Shown: positions 26,156 to 35,083, numbered from the stretch's first letter. The stretch: DNA of 64,000 nt from Brachyspira sp949287565 (GCF_036997615.1 NZ_JAWLQA010000006.1); one strand, 5' to 3'. Program-made: numbers and translations. Notes: generated by a model from the sequence alone, not told the origin.

Positions 26156-26554
26156 ATGAAAAAAAATATAGAAACATTTGTAGCAAATATATATAAAGTA
26201 AAATCTGGTTATAATTCTACATTTTATGATTTTGACGGATGCGTTAGTGCAGGCAAAACTTTAGAAGAAACAATAAATAATTCTAAAATAGCACTTCAAA
26301 TGCATATTGATGGTATGATAGAAGACGGAGAGAAAATTCCAAAAGCATCTAGCTTAGAAAAAATTATAAAAGAAACAGAAGACGAACCTATAACCAGAAT
26401 GTTAATAGAAGTGAAAGTTTCAAGAGATAAGAAAAAAAGAATAGATGTTACATTAGATGAAAGTTTGATAAAAATGATAGATAATTTATCTTCAAATAGA
26501 AGTGAATTTATAACTATAGCTACTAAAAATTATATATCTAATTATTATAAGTAA
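26156..26554 (+). CDS. hicB: HicB family antitoxin with C-terminal DNA-binding domain
   Basis: A 132-residue antitoxin. Residues about 5-60 form the HicB partial RNase-H-like domain (YNSTFYDFDGCVSAGKTLEETINNSK). Residues about 90-132 form a ribbon-helix-helix domain (KKRIDVTLDESLIKMIDNL...SEFITIATKNYI) that would bind the promoter as an autorepressor. It neutralises HicA encoded immediately upstream. Confidence 0.88.
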   Translation: MKKNIETFVANIYKVKSGYNSTFYDFDGCVSAGKTLEETINNSKIALQMHIDGMIEDGEKIPKASSLEKIIKETEDEPITRMLIEVKVSRDKKKRIDVTLDESLIKMIDNLSSNRSEFITIATKNYISNYYK

Positions 26555-26570
26555 ATATTATATTTAGGCT

Positions 26571-26610
26571 GACTGTTCAGGCTTTTAGGAAATTTGCAAA
26601 AGGGGGCTTA
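26571..26610. repeat. 40-bp direct repeat, right copy
   Basis: Duplicates the 3' end of the pentapeptide/membrane gene (GACTGTTCAGGCTTTTAG and onward). It no longer has an upstream reading frame. It marks the right border of the hicAB segment. Confidence 0.8.
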
Positions 26611-26653
26611 ATTTATGTTATAATTAAAATATAAAATGTTTTGAGGTTTATTA

Positions 26654-26875
26654 ATGAATAAAAAATTTTTTGCATATATAGAATACGATAAAGAAACCAA
26701 TGTTTATGTGGGATATATTCCATCAATAGTAGGAGCACATACTCAGGCTGATACTTTGGAAGAGCTTCATATAAAATTAAAAGAGGTTTTGGATTTATGC
26801 CTTGAAGAGATGGACAGCGAAGAAAAGAATGCCATTCCAGAGTTTATAAAAGTTGAAGAAATAGAGCTGGTATGA
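26654..26875 (+). CDS. HicB-like antitoxin (short form)
   Basis: A 73-residue protein of the short HicB type: KFFAYIEYDKETNVYVGYIP, then AHTQADTLEELHIKLKEVLDL, the usual partial RNase-H fold without an added DNA-binding domain. Its stop overlaps the start of the downstream hicA relic (ATGA), the standard hicBA arrangement. The frame is intact even though the partner toxin is disrupted, as expected when an antitoxin outlives its toxin. A TTGAGG site lies before the ATG. Confidence 0.82.
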   Translation: MNKKFFAYIEYDKETNVYVGYIPSIVGAHTQADTLEELHIKLKEVLDLCLEEMDSEEKNAIPEFIKVEEIELV

Positions 26876-27105
26876 GTAAGCTAATTTTAAAAGATGCAAA
26901 AACCATAGAAAAATTACTGCTTTTATTAGGATTTGTTAAACAAAGACAGAAAGGAAGTCATGCATTTTATAAACATGAAGACTGAAGATGTACAGTTATC
27001 CCTTTCCACTCAAGTAAAGTAATATCAAGACCTCTTATAAGAAAAATATTAAATGAAATAAATCTTGATGTAGAAGAATATAATAATCTTATAGAAAAAC
27101 TATAA
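26872..27105 (+). pseudogene. HicA toxin gene inactivated by an in-frame TGA
   Basis: Starting at the ATG overlapping the antitoxin stop, the frame reads a typical HicA: LLLLGFVKQRQKGSHAFYKH, then E-D, a TGA (26983-26985), then RCTVIPFHSSKVISRPLIRK to a stop at 27105, 78 codons in total. Family members have D-G-R at this point, so a single GGA to TGA change accounts for the stop. The catalytic His (GSH) lies before it, but the substrate-binding strand is lost. Readthrough or selenocysteine is very unlikely. Confidence 0.85.
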
Positions 27106-27253
27106 TAATTCAAATTATTTATTAATGAAATATTTTGAAACTATTTAATTAGCTATTTATAAGTTTTCTAACTGATTATATAAATTTAAAATTTCTTTTT
27201 TATTTTTACTGTTATTATAACTGCTTCTAAAATTTTTATTATATTTAAAGCAC

Positions 27254-27281
27254 TTGATATATAGTTTGTATAAAGTATAAT
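27254..27281 (+). promoter_or_regulatory. promoter of trmD, placed for a leaderless mRNA
   Basis: TTGATA (27254-27259), 16 bases, TATAAT (27276-27281). The ATG follows after only six bases, where transcription is expected to begin, and there is no ribosome binding site. Confidence 0.6.
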
Positions 27282-27287
27282 GCTAAA

Positions 27288-28022
27288 ATGATAATAGATA
27301 TTCTTACACTTTTTCCAAAATTTTATGAAAGCACCACTTCTTTCGGTGTTATATCAATGGCTCTCAATGAAAAAAAAATAGATTTAAATATTGAAGATAT
27401 GAGAATCTACGGAGAAGGCAATTATAAAAAATGCGATGATTATCCTTATGGCGGAGGGCCCGGAATGATTATGACTTATAATATTTTTAAAAAATATTTT
27501 GAAAGTCATAAAAGAGGATATACAATTATTTTCTCGCCTTCAGGAAAAACTCTCACTCAGCAAAAAATAAAAGAGCTTGCAAATAAAGAACATATAACAA
27601 TGATACTAGGACATTATGAGGGAATAGATTACAGAGTTGAAGAGAAATATGCAGATGAGGCTTTGAGTATAGGCGATTATGTATTAAGCGGAGGAGAGAT
27701 ACCTGCCCTTTTATTGATAGATGCTATTGCAAGATATAAAGGCGTTATGAATAATGAAGAGTCTGTTATAAGCGATACATTTGAAGAAAACAGCAATGGA
27801 CTTTTAGAATATGAACAGTATACAAGACCGCCTGAAATAGATGATATGAAAGTGCCTGAAATACTTCTTTCTGGAAATCATAAAAATATTGATGAATACA
27901 GAAGGAAAAGAAGCATTATAAAAACTTTTGCAAACAGAGCAGATTTATTTTCAAAAATCAATCTTAATAAAAAAGATATAGAAACTATTTTTGAATATTT
28001 AAAAGAAAATAATAATAAATAA
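27288..28022 (+). CDS. trmD: tRNA (guanine-37-N1)-methyltransferase
   Basis: TrmD transfers a methyl group from SAM to N1 of G37 in tRNAs, preventing frameshifts. The 244 residues include the trefoil-knot motifs YGGGPGM (59-65), LGHYEGIDYRVEE (residues about 107-119) and IGDYVLSGGE (about 127-136), plus the late Y-T-R-P-P. The usual partners rpsP, rimM and rplS are absent. Instead it shares a unit with a GNAT acetyltransferase gene 16 bases downstream. No ribosome binding site is visible; see the promoter entry for possible leaderless translation. Confidence 0.93.
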   Translation: MIIDILTLFPKFYESTTSFGVISMALNEKKIDLNIEDMRIYGEGNYKKCDDYPYGGGPGMIMTYNIFKKYFESHKRGYTIIFSPSGKTLTQQKIKELANKEHITMILGHYEGIDYRVEEKYADEALSIGDYVLSGGEIPALLLIDAIARYKGVMNNEESVISDTFEENSNGLLEYEQYTRPPEIDDMKVPEILLSGNHKNIDEYRRKRSIIKTFANRADLFSKINLNKKDIETIFEYLKENNNK

Positions 28023-28038
28023 TCGGAGTATTTAATAA

Positions 28039-28530
28039 ATGCAGATAAGAAAAACTACAGTTAATGACATTGATAAAATTTTAGAGATATTTGATTATGC
28101 TAGAAAGTTCATGGCTGAAAATAATAATCCAAATCAATGGGTTGACGGATATCCGGGAAAAAGTGATGTTGAATTGGATATAAAAAATGACAGCAGTTAT
28201 GTATGCTTAGATGATAATGGAGAGATAATCGGTACTTTTTCTTTTGCTGTAGGAGAAGATGAAAATTATGATAAAATATATGGCGGTAATTGGCTTAATG
28301 ATAAAGAATACGGAACTATACATAGAATAGCTGTACTTGGAGGAAGAAAAGGTGTTGCATCATTTTGCCTTAATTATTGTTTAGGCGTATGCAGCAATAT
28401 TAGAATAGATACTTATAAAGATAATATACCTATGCTTAACTTCCTTAAAAAAGAAGGCTTCAAGCAATGCGGAACTATCATTTTAAAATTAAACGGCGGT
28501 AAAAGAATAGCATTTCAAAAAACTGTTTAA
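28039..28530 (+). CDS. GNAT family N-acetyltransferase
   Basis: A 163-residue acetyl-CoA-dependent acetyltransferase. The start (MQIRKTTVNDIDKILEIFDYARKFM) and the core IHRIAVLGGRKGVASF (acetyl-CoA loop, about 107-122), followed by IRIDTYKDNIPMLNFLKKEGF, are characteristic. The substrate is unknown. It follows trmD with a CGGAG site. Its TAA overlaps the stop codon of the convergent lipoprotein gene, so the two 3' ends have no spacer at all. Confidence 0.82.
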   Translation: MQIRKTTVNDIDKILEIFDYARKFMAENNNPNQWVDGYPGKSDVELDIKNDSSYVCLDDNGEIIGTFSFAVGEDENYDKIYGGNWLNDKEYGTIHRIAVLGGRKGVASFCLNYCLGVCSNIRIDTYKDNIPMLNFLKKEGFKQCGTIILKLNGGKRIAFQKTV

Positions 28531-29657
28531 TAGTTATGAAATTTAATGACTCCGTTTTCTACCATAAAGCCGTACACTGAATCATCAAACATATGTATTC
28601 CTCTTAATTTAGTGAATCCATCTGTACCTAAATATTCTTTAGAATGGTTTTGTGATAGAAAAGGATTAGTTTTTATAAAGAAATACATTCCATTATCCAT
28701 TCCGGTATATGTAACCCTGCCCGTACTTGACATACCTACTGCCAAAGAATTATCACGGCATGGTATTTTATAAGATTCTTTTAATTTAAAATTATCCAAT
28801 TTTGAAGTATATATGATATCTTCCTGATGCTTACCTTCAACTATATTCATTGTAAGTATAGCAAGCACTTCTTTTTCAGGAACATAAACACAATCGACTA
28901 TTTCTCTATATGACATTTTACCTGTGTCAATATACTCAACTTCTTTAAGAGAATATCTGTTTTCCATTTTACCGCTATCCATATCATATATATCAAGAAG
29001 CGGTACTCTGTCTTTATCTCTTTTTAAAATAGCAAATTTATGATTAGTTAATGTTAATAATTTCACTAATGATTCATATTCATTATCTATAATTGTATCT
29101 ATACTATAAAGTGTATTTCCCTCTGGAGATATTTTATTTAAAGAAACTAAACCAACTTTTGTATAATTAGTATTTGTCACTTTAACTGTATATGTTTCTA
29201 TTTGAGGAGCATCATCTCCTTCAGTAGAAGGACTTTCAGAAGGCAAAGACATCATAACATTACTGACAACAACATCTCCTACATATCTTAAATTATATCC
29301 AGTTATATATATATTAGAATTTGAATCTATAAGAGATATTTCAGAAGTTTCAAGATTTTTATACTCTAATGGAAAATATCTTACATTACTTCCTGAAGCT
29401 ATTACCATTCTTGAATTATATAAATCCAATGCATAAACGGTATCATTCTTCACCCTATAAAATTCACCGAAATAATATTCATTATCAACTTTATATATCT
29501 TAGGACTATCTAAATCAACAAATTCATTGCTGTAAATTCCTATATCTTTACCAATAGAAAGCTCAGTAACAACCTTAGCAGGTACTATTAAAGGCTTAGG
29601 CAAACATGAAATTAAAAATAAAAGTATAAATAGTAATATAAATATTTTTTTCTTCAT
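28527..29657 (-). CDS. putative lipoprotein, beta-propeller-like
   Basis: A 376-residue lipoprotein. The signal peptide is Lys-rich then very hydrophobic and ends in the lipobox L-I-S-C (Cys18). The mature part has repeating beta-strand blocks with Tyr-Ala-Leu-Asp/Tyr-x-Asp patterns (DTVYALDLYNSRMV, HKFAILKRDKDRVPLLDIYDMDSG), which suggests a propeller. No enzyme motif is seen. The fold and role are unassigned. It would be matured by LspA encoded nearby at 30928. It is convergent with the GNAT gene, stop codons overlapping. Confidence 0.65.
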   Translation of the reverse strand: MKKKIFILLFILLFLISCLPKPLIVPAKVVTELSIGKDIGIYSNEFVDLDSPKIYKVDNEYYFGEFYRVKNDTVYALDLYNSRMVIASGSNVRYFPLEYKNLETSEISLIDSNSNIYITGYNLRYVGDVVVSNVMMSLPSESPSTEGDDAPQIETYTVKVTNTNYTKVGLVSLNKISPEGNTLYSIDTIIDNEYESLVKLLTLTNHKFAILKRDKDRVPLLDIYDMDSGKMENRYSLKEVEYIDTGKMSYREIVDCVYVPEKEVLAILTMNIVEGKHQEDIIYTSKLDNFKLKESYKIPCRDNSLAVGMSSTGRVTYTGMDNGMYFFIKTNPFLSQNHSKEYLGTDGFTKLRGIHMFDDSVYGFMVENGVIKFHNY

Positions 29658-29709
29658 AATCTCTACAATCTTTCTTTATATAAAAAATAACTTAGTAATT
29701 TTATAAGAA

Positions 29710-30717
29710 TTATAATGCCTCAATTAATTCTTTTAAAGTTAAAGTAGAAGTTCCTCTCTTACCTACAACAACACCGGCAGCAGCATTAGCAATTTCAGAA
29801 GAATCTTTAAATGATAACCCCACTGACAAGCACATAGCAAGCACTGATATAACTGTATCACCAGCACCAGAAACATCAAATACACTTTTTGCTTTTGTAG
29901 GTATTATATAAGGAACATTTTTATCTTTATGTTTTATATCCTTATCAAATAAAGCCATTCCATTAGCTCCCAAAGTGATCATTAGCTTTGATAAACCTAA
30001 TTTTTTTATGATATTGTCACCTAAAATTTTTATAGCCTTTTCATCAAATTCATAAAAAGGAGATTTACTTTCAGCTCCTTCCACAGCCTCTTTCAAATTA
30101 GGAGTCATAAGAGTAGCTTTTTTATAAAATGAAAAATGCTTTATAGCAGGATCAACTAATACAGGCTTATTTTTTTTATTGCATATATCTATTATCTTTT
30201 TTGATAACTGCTTTGTTATAATACCTTTGGCATAATCGCTTATTATAATAACATTATAATTATCTACATTATCAATAAATGCTTTTTCTATATTCTTTAC
30301 AATATTAGAAGAAAAAGGACTAGTATTCTCTTCATCTATTCTAACTATTTGCTGAGTAGCAGCTACTATTCTAGTCTTTGTTATAGTGGATCTTGTATCA
30401 TCTATAATAAGTCCTTTTGATGATATATTTGAATAATTCATATTATCAATTATAACATCTGCAGATTTATCTTTTCCTATAACACCTATAATAAATATAT
30501 TATCATTATTGTTATTTCCAAGTAAAGCTGATATATTCCTTGCAACGTTTCCAGCTCCGCCTAAATAATTTTCTTCATGATTAACATGAAGTACAGGCAC
30601 AGGAGCTTCAGGAGATATTCTTATAACATCTCCATAGGTAAATCTATCAAGCATTAAATCGCCTATAACAAGAACTTTAGCATCTATTATTTTTTGGGCT
30701 TTATCTTTTAAGTCCAT
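29710..30717 (-). CDS. rfaE1: D-glycero-beta-D-manno-heptose-7-phosphate kinase
   Basis: A 335-residue PfkB-family kinase corresponding to the kinase half of HldE; the nucleotidyltransferase half is absent, so it is the single-domain HldA/RfaE1 form. Motifs: GDLMLDRFTYGDVIRISPEAPVPV (20-43), LGGAGNVARN (53-62) and the C-terminal catalytic GAGDT (near residue 283). It makes heptose-1,7-bisphosphate for ADP-heptose, the inner-core sugar of lipooligosaccharide, in the cytoplasm. No other heptose genes are adjacent in this window. Confidence 0.85.
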   Translation of the reverse strand: MDLKDKAQKIIDAKVLVIGDLMLDRFTYGDVIRISPEAPVPVLHVNHEENYLGGAGNVARNISALLGNNNNDNIFIIGVIGKDKSADVIIDNMNYSNISSKGLIIDDTRSTITKTRIVAATQQIVRIDEENTSPFSSNIVKNIEKAFIDNVDNYNVIIISDYAKGIITKQLSKKIIDICNKKNKPVLVDPAIKHFSFYKKATLMTPNLKEAVEGAESKSPFYEFDEKAIKILGDNIIKKLGLSKLMITLGANGMALFDKDIKHKDKNVPYIIPTKAKSVFDVSGAGDTVISVLAMCLSVGLSFKDSSEIANAAAGVVVGKRGTSTLTLKELIEAL

Positions 30718-30927
30718 CTAACTTTTAATTCCTATAAATTATGATTTTTAAAATTATAACATAAATTATAAAAAAAAGTAAATACAAATATCTAAAATTA
30801 CATATCATTATAATATTAAAAACAACTTGTAATTTTTACGAATATAAATTATTATTATTTTTCATAAAACTTCAAATACAAAGCATATTATAATAAATAA
30901 AAATTAATTTAAGAGTTGAAATAAAAT

Positions 30928-31503
30928 ATGATAAAATTAAATAAGATAATAGAAGAAATTAAACAAAAGAAAATATATTTTTTAATAGCATTATTGATTT
31001 TTATAGCAGATACAGTATCTAAATATTTTATAGATAAATATTTGCAGGAAACTATTATTAAAAGAGTAATAGGAGATATATTAATATTCATATATACAAG
31101 AAATTACGGAGTATCTTTTGGTTTTCTAAATAATGTTCCTGAAACAATTCAGCATATAATACCTGAATTATTAAAAGTTATAGTATTTGTAGCTATGATT
31201 GTTATTTTCTTCATAATGATTTCTATCAATGTAAAAAAACAAAGATTATCTATGATAGGTTTTACTATGGTTCTTGGAGGAGCTATGGGAAATTTGGTTG
31301 ATAGAATTATGAGAGGCTATGTTACTGATTTTATAAGTATGGGATTCAATGAAACTATAAGATTTCCTTATAATTATAATATTGCAGATGCTTCTATTAC
31401 AATAGGTATATGTATTATAGCTATAGGAGTGTTTGTGTTCAAAGAAGATTTTGATAAAAAGAAAAATATAGAATCTGATAATAACAACACTAAAAATAAT
31501 TAA
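30928..31503 (+). CDS. lspA: lipoprotein signal peptidase II
   Basis: A 191-residue membrane aspartyl protease that cleaves signal peptides before the lipidated cysteine. Four membrane helices are visible, with the family motifs FIADTVSKYF, TRNYGVSFG, GGAMGNLVDRIMRG (first catalytic Asp) and NIADASITIG (second catalytic Asp). A hydrophilic Asn/Lys-rich tail ends the protein. The pseudouridine synthase gene begins two bases after its stop, the common lspA-rluD pairing. Confidence 0.93.
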   Translation: MIKLNKIIEEIKQKKIYFLIALLIFIADTVSKYFIDKYLQETIIKRVIGDILIFIYTRNYGVSFGFLNNVPETIQHIIPELLKVIVFVAMIVIFFIMISINVKKQRLSMIGFTMVLGGAMGNLVDRIMRGYVTDFISMGFNETIRFPYNYNIADASITIGICIIAIGVFVFKEDFDKKKNIESDNNNTKNN

Positions 31504-31505
31504 TT

Positions 31506-32489
31506 ATGAGCATAGAAGAAATAGAAAATAATAATAGTATTGATACAGAAGAAATAGAAGATGATGAAATTGATTCAGAAAATTCTAAAAAATTTTTTAT
31601 TATAACAGAAGATGATATAGGTAAAAGATTAGATACATTCGTAAGTGAAAAATTAAATATCACTAGAAGCCAAGTAAAAAATTATTTAACTTCTATAATC
31701 GTAAATGATACTGAAAAAAAATTATCATACTCTCTAAAATTAAATGATAATATAATAATTAATTTAGATAATATATTAAAAGAAAAAACAGATACAGCAA
31801 ATCCATTACCTGAAAACATTGATTTAGATATACTTTACGAAGATAAATATTTACTAGTAATAAATAAGCCTGCCGGTATGAGTGTGCATTGTTCTCCTTC
31901 TGAAATGAGCGGAACTTTAGTTAATGCCCTTCTATACAAAATAAAAGATTTTGATTTTGTTGGAAATAAAGAGAGAGCTGGAATTATACATAGATTAGAT
32001 AAAGATACTTCAGGACTCATGATTATTGGAAAAAATGCAAATATAGTGTCTAGCATTCAAGAGCAATTTAAAAACAGAACTATAAAAAAGATTTATCATG
32101 CTATTGTTATAGGCGTACTAAAAGATAATTATATTGAAATAAATCTGCCTATAGGAAGGCATCATATATATAGAAAAAAAATGACTGTTAGAGATGATGG
32201 TAAAGAAGCTCTCACTCATATAAAAGTTTTAAAAAGGTTAAAAGCCCATACTCTCATAGAAATTAATCTTAAAACAGGAAGAACTCATCAAATAAGAGTT
32301 CATTCATCATATAAAGGTTTTCCTGTAGCTGGAGATAAAATATATTCTAAAAGTTTCAATAAATATTCAGGCCTTATGTTAGTAGCAAAAAAAATAGAGT
32401 TTACACATCCTATTACTAAAGAAACATTAGATTTTGAAATAGATTATCCTGATTATTTTACAGATTTTTTATACTCCGATAATATATAA
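31506..32489 (+). CDS. rluD: RluA/RluD-family pseudouridine synthase
   Basis: A 327-residue rRNA pseudouridine synthase. An acidic N-terminal extension (about 1-28) is followed by an S4 RNA-binding domain (GKRLDTFVSEKLNITRSQVKNYL, about 38-60). The catalytic domain carries VINKPAGMSVH and the active-site HRLDKDTSGL (Asp in the R-L-D motif), then LKTGRTHQIRVH. RluD modifies 23S rRNA helix 69 in E. coli; the exact target here is not established, and the symbol is by family. It is downstream of lspA with no own ribosome binding site and is probably translationally coupled. Confidence 0.85.
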   Translation: MSIEEIENNNSIDTEEIEDDEIDSENSKKFFIITEDDIGKRLDTFVSEKLNITRSQVKNYLTSIIVNDTEKKLSYSLKLNDNIIINLDNILKEKTDTANPLPENIDLDILYEDKYLLVINKPAGMSVHCSPSEMSGTLVNALLYKIKDFDFVGNKERAGIIHRLDKDTSGLMIIGKNANIVSSIQEQFKNRTIKKIYHAIVIGVLKDNYIEINLPIGRHHIYRKKMTVRDDGKEALTHIKVLKRLKAHTLIEINLKTGRTHQIRVHSSYKGFPVAGDKIYSKSFNKYSGLMLVAKKIEFTHPITKETLDFEIDYPDYFTDFLYSDNI

Positions 32490-32583
32490 AAATATGTAAA
32501 AATTTATATAAAATTATATATAAATGTCATTTTTTGTCATCATTATATATTAATATATTGTTATATTATTCGAGGATAATACG

Positions 32584-33183
32584 ATGACAGATAATGATTT
32601 TGACAAATTGATTAAATGGGCTATAAAAAACGATGCATACAATATTGCAAGCATGACTAAAAAACAAATGACTTCAGCAAAAGAATTGAATTTGAGTAAC
32701 TTGGATATTGAGAGAGTGCCTTTAGAGATTTTTAAACTTACAAGCATAGAAAAACTTTATTTATCTTTAAACTATATAGAAAAAATTCCAAAACAAATAA
32801 AAAACTTAAAAAAATTAAAAGTACTTGATATATCTGCTAATAATATAAAAGTTATTCCCAAAGAAATATTTGATTTAACAATGCTTGAGTATTTGAATAT
32901 ATCCAATAATTATATTAATAAAATTGATAATGATATAGAAAAGCTCATAAACTTAAAAGAACTAGACATAAGCAGCTGCAATATATATTCTCTTCCTGAT
33001 GGGATATTCAAATTATATAATATTGAATTTCTTGATATATCCTCCAATAAAATAAAAAAGATAGATAGTAAAATAAAAAATTTAGAAAATTTAGAAGAAC
33101 TAATTATTGATTCAAATAGATTAAAAAGCATACCTAAAGAGATAAATAATTTAAAAAAATTAAAGATATTGTCAATATTTTAA
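32584..33183 (+). CDS. leucine-rich repeat protein, possibly truncated
   Basis: A 199-residue protein with about six 23-residue leucine-rich repeats from residue 35 on (pattern L-x2-L-x-L-x2-N-x-I-x2-I-P). The N-terminus (MTDNDFDKLIKWAIKND) is a short helical cap. No signal peptide is seen. The last repeat breaks off after LKILSIF and the stop at 33183 directly abuts the palindromic repeat region beginning at 33186. The 3' end may have been lost when the repeat arrived. A GAGG site lies before the ATG. Such proteins usually serve in protein binding. Confidence 0.75.
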   Translation: MTDNDFDKLIKWAIKNDAYNIASMTKKQMTSAKELNLSNLDIERVPLEIFKLTSIEKLYLSLNYIEKIPKQIKNLKKLKVLDISANNIKVIPKEIFDLTMLEYLNISNNYINKIDNDIEKLINLKELDISSCNIYSLPDGIFKLYNIEFLDISSNKIKKIDSKIKNLENLEELIIDSNRLKSIPKEINNLKKLKILSIF

Positions 33184-33185
33184 AT

Positions 33186-33638
33186 CCCGCCCTTTTAGAT
33201 TTAAAGCCATATCTGTATTAAAAAATTTTATTTGTCTTAAGAGCTAACTTAGAAAAAGCATACCCTCCCTAGCGTTTATTAGATTTTTAATCTGCTCCCC
33301 GCACGGTGAATCGGCTCTTTTATATAATCAGCATGTTATTATTAATAACCATATACTTATAGCTTAGTTCTGCGTGCGGTGAATGCATTATAAATTTAAA
33401 AAACTCTTGGGTGGGCAGCAAAAATAACTGATAAAACTAAAAAGAAAAATAATTCAAAAATGACTGAATAAATTAAAAAGCCTAAAGGGTGGGAAAATGT
33501 AATTAAATTTTAAAACTTAATTACATACCCCGCCCTTTTATATTTAAAGCTATATATGCATTAAAAATTTTATTTGTTTTAATAGCTAACTTAGAAAAAG
33601 CATGCCCGCCCTAGCGTTTATTAGATTTAAAATCTGCT
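33186..33638. repeat. dispersed palindromic intergenic repeat, copy E, with a 110-bp direct duplication
   Basis: Box order is CCCGCCCTTTTAG (33186), CGCACGG (33301), CTGCGTGCGG (33370), CTTGGGTGGGC (33406), AAAGGGTGGG (33484), CCCGCCCTTTTA (33529). The blocks 33186-33295 and 33528-33638 are about 90% identical direct repeats. The right block includes the last 28 bases of the pseudouridine synthase gene ending at 33611, so the left block carries a copy of that gene end. No other gene lies in this 427-base gap. Confidence 0.75.
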
Positions 33639-34678
33639 TTCCTAATACTTTTTTTATTAATCGATTTATTATTTTTTTTGCCTGTAAGTTTTTTGTCTTT
33701 TCTATTTTCAGAAAATTCAGACTTACTATTTTTCTTCGGCATTTTTCCTTTGAATGTAGATGATTTTTTAGTAACCAATCTTTTTTTCTTAGGCTTAGCT
33801 TTAGCCCATTTGGATTTATCATGTACTTTTTTATTTTCCTCTTTATCGTTTGAAATACTATCTTCATAATTTTCATCTTCTATATCATCAGGAATATTTT
33901 CAAATATACTTTCAATATCTTTCAATTTTTTATCTTTTTGCTTGAAGAAGAAATCTATCTCTTTTTTAGTCAAATCTCTTATATGACCAGCCTCTAAAGT
34001 TCCAGAAACTTCATCATATTTGCTGACACAACCTACAGATATTCTCTCCAAATCTATAACTTTATAACCAAGATGATCAAATATTTTTCTTATCTCTCTG
34101 TTTTTTCCTTCGTTAATAGTTAAACGTATTTTGCTTTGTATTCTTCCCTTTGATAATATTTTAAATTTAAAAGGTGAATATGAAACGTTTTTAATTGTGA
34201 TACCTTTGCTTGCATTCAAAAGAGCTTCAGAATCTATCTTGCCATTAACAGTAACATCATAAACCTTCAAAATTTCATATGAAGGATGAGTGATAATATT
34301 AGCAAACTCTCCGTCATTTGTTATTATCATTATGCCTCTTGATTCGGAGTCAAGCCTTCCTGCATAAAAAAGCCTTTCTTTAATGCCTTTGAAAAATTCT
34401 GTGATGATTCGCCTTCCGGGTAAATATTTTGTAGTGCTTACAACACCAATAGGTTTGTATAATGCCATATACCTTTTTGTCTGTCTTTTTATTAATTCTC
34501 TGTCAATAGAAACAGAATCATCTTCTTTAACTCTATAAGCAGGATCGAGTATAACCTGATTATTTACCCTAACCCTTCCTGACATTATAGCCTTCTCGCA
34601 GTTTCTCCTGCTTGCAAAACCGGATTCTAATATAACTTTTACAAGCCTAACAGCTTCTTCATTTTGTTGCTTTTTCAT
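33611..34678 (-). CDS. rluB: RsuA/RluB-family pseudouridine synthase with basic tail
   Basis: A 355-residue pseudouridine synthase. The S4 domain is at about 11-60 (LESGFASRRNCEKAIMSGRV), followed by the catalytic domain with MALYKPIGVVST and the active-site G-R-L-D-S-E-S-R-G, then NEGKNREIRKIF. Residues about 245-355 form a disordered acidic-then-very-basic tail full of Lys, Ser and Asn, which is not needed for catalysis and may add rRNA affinity. RluB modifies 23S rRNA in E. coli; the family assignment is firm, the target is inferred. The last codons lie inside a duplicated repeat block. Confidence 0.85.
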   Translation of the reverse strand: MKKQQNEEAVRLVKVILESGFASRRNCEKAIMSGRVRVNNQVILDPAYRVKEDDSVSIDRELIKRQTKRYMALYKPIGVVSTTKYLPGRRIITEFFKGIKERLFYAGRLDSESRGIMIITNDGEFANIITHPSYEILKVYDVTVNGKIDSEALLNASKGITIKNVSYSPFKFKILSKGRIQSKIRLTINEGKNREIRKIFDHLGYKVIDLERISVGCVSKYDEVSGTLEAGHIRDLTKKEIDFFFKQKDKKLKDIESIFENIPDDIEDENYEDSISNDKEENKKVHDKSKWAKAKPKKKRLVTKKSSTFKGKMPKKNSKSEFSENRKDKKLTGKKNNKSINKKSIRKADFKSNKR

Positions 34679-34741
34679 ATTTATTAATAGCCTTTTGAAT
34701 TTTATAAGTTTTATACTATACTGAAAAAATCTAAGTTTGTC

Positions 34742-34830
34742 AACCGCGAGCTGCTACCGTAGGTATGCTTCGCAGCACCTTCCCGCACGGTACAGTTTCA
34801 ACTTATCAAACGTCAGCTATACGTGCGGCT
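34742..34830. repeat. GC-rich repeat island, copy F
   Basis: CGAGCTGC...GCTTCGCAGC hairpins (34747-34776) are followed by CCCGCACGG (34782) and ACGTGCGGC (34821). It combines features of the secondary GC-rich repeat with a short version of the CGCACGG/CGTGCGG module (spacer about 30 bases). The remaining space to dnaX (34831-35083) holds a decayed GGGGT...TTACGCAATACCC fragment near 34955-34980 and nothing else I can name. Confidence 0.5.
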
Positions 34831-35083
34831 TATTACTTGTTATTATACAATATATATGCTGCATTTTAAATATATATTATTAATATGTAATAATATTTTA
34901 TAATTACATTTTTTAAAAATTAACAAAATAAATTTATATTTTTGTTTTTATATCTGGGGTTTTGTTACTTACGCAATACCCTAATTCTTTTACCGATACT
35001 CTGCAAACTGTAGTATGTGTATTTATTGTATATTGTTCATATAATTATTTAGATATATACAAAAACTATAATTCTATAAAAAA

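Noticed and set aside
26983..26985. TGA as a selenocysteine codon in the second hicA
   Set aside because: No SECIS-like hairpin follows and HicA proteins have glycine at this site.
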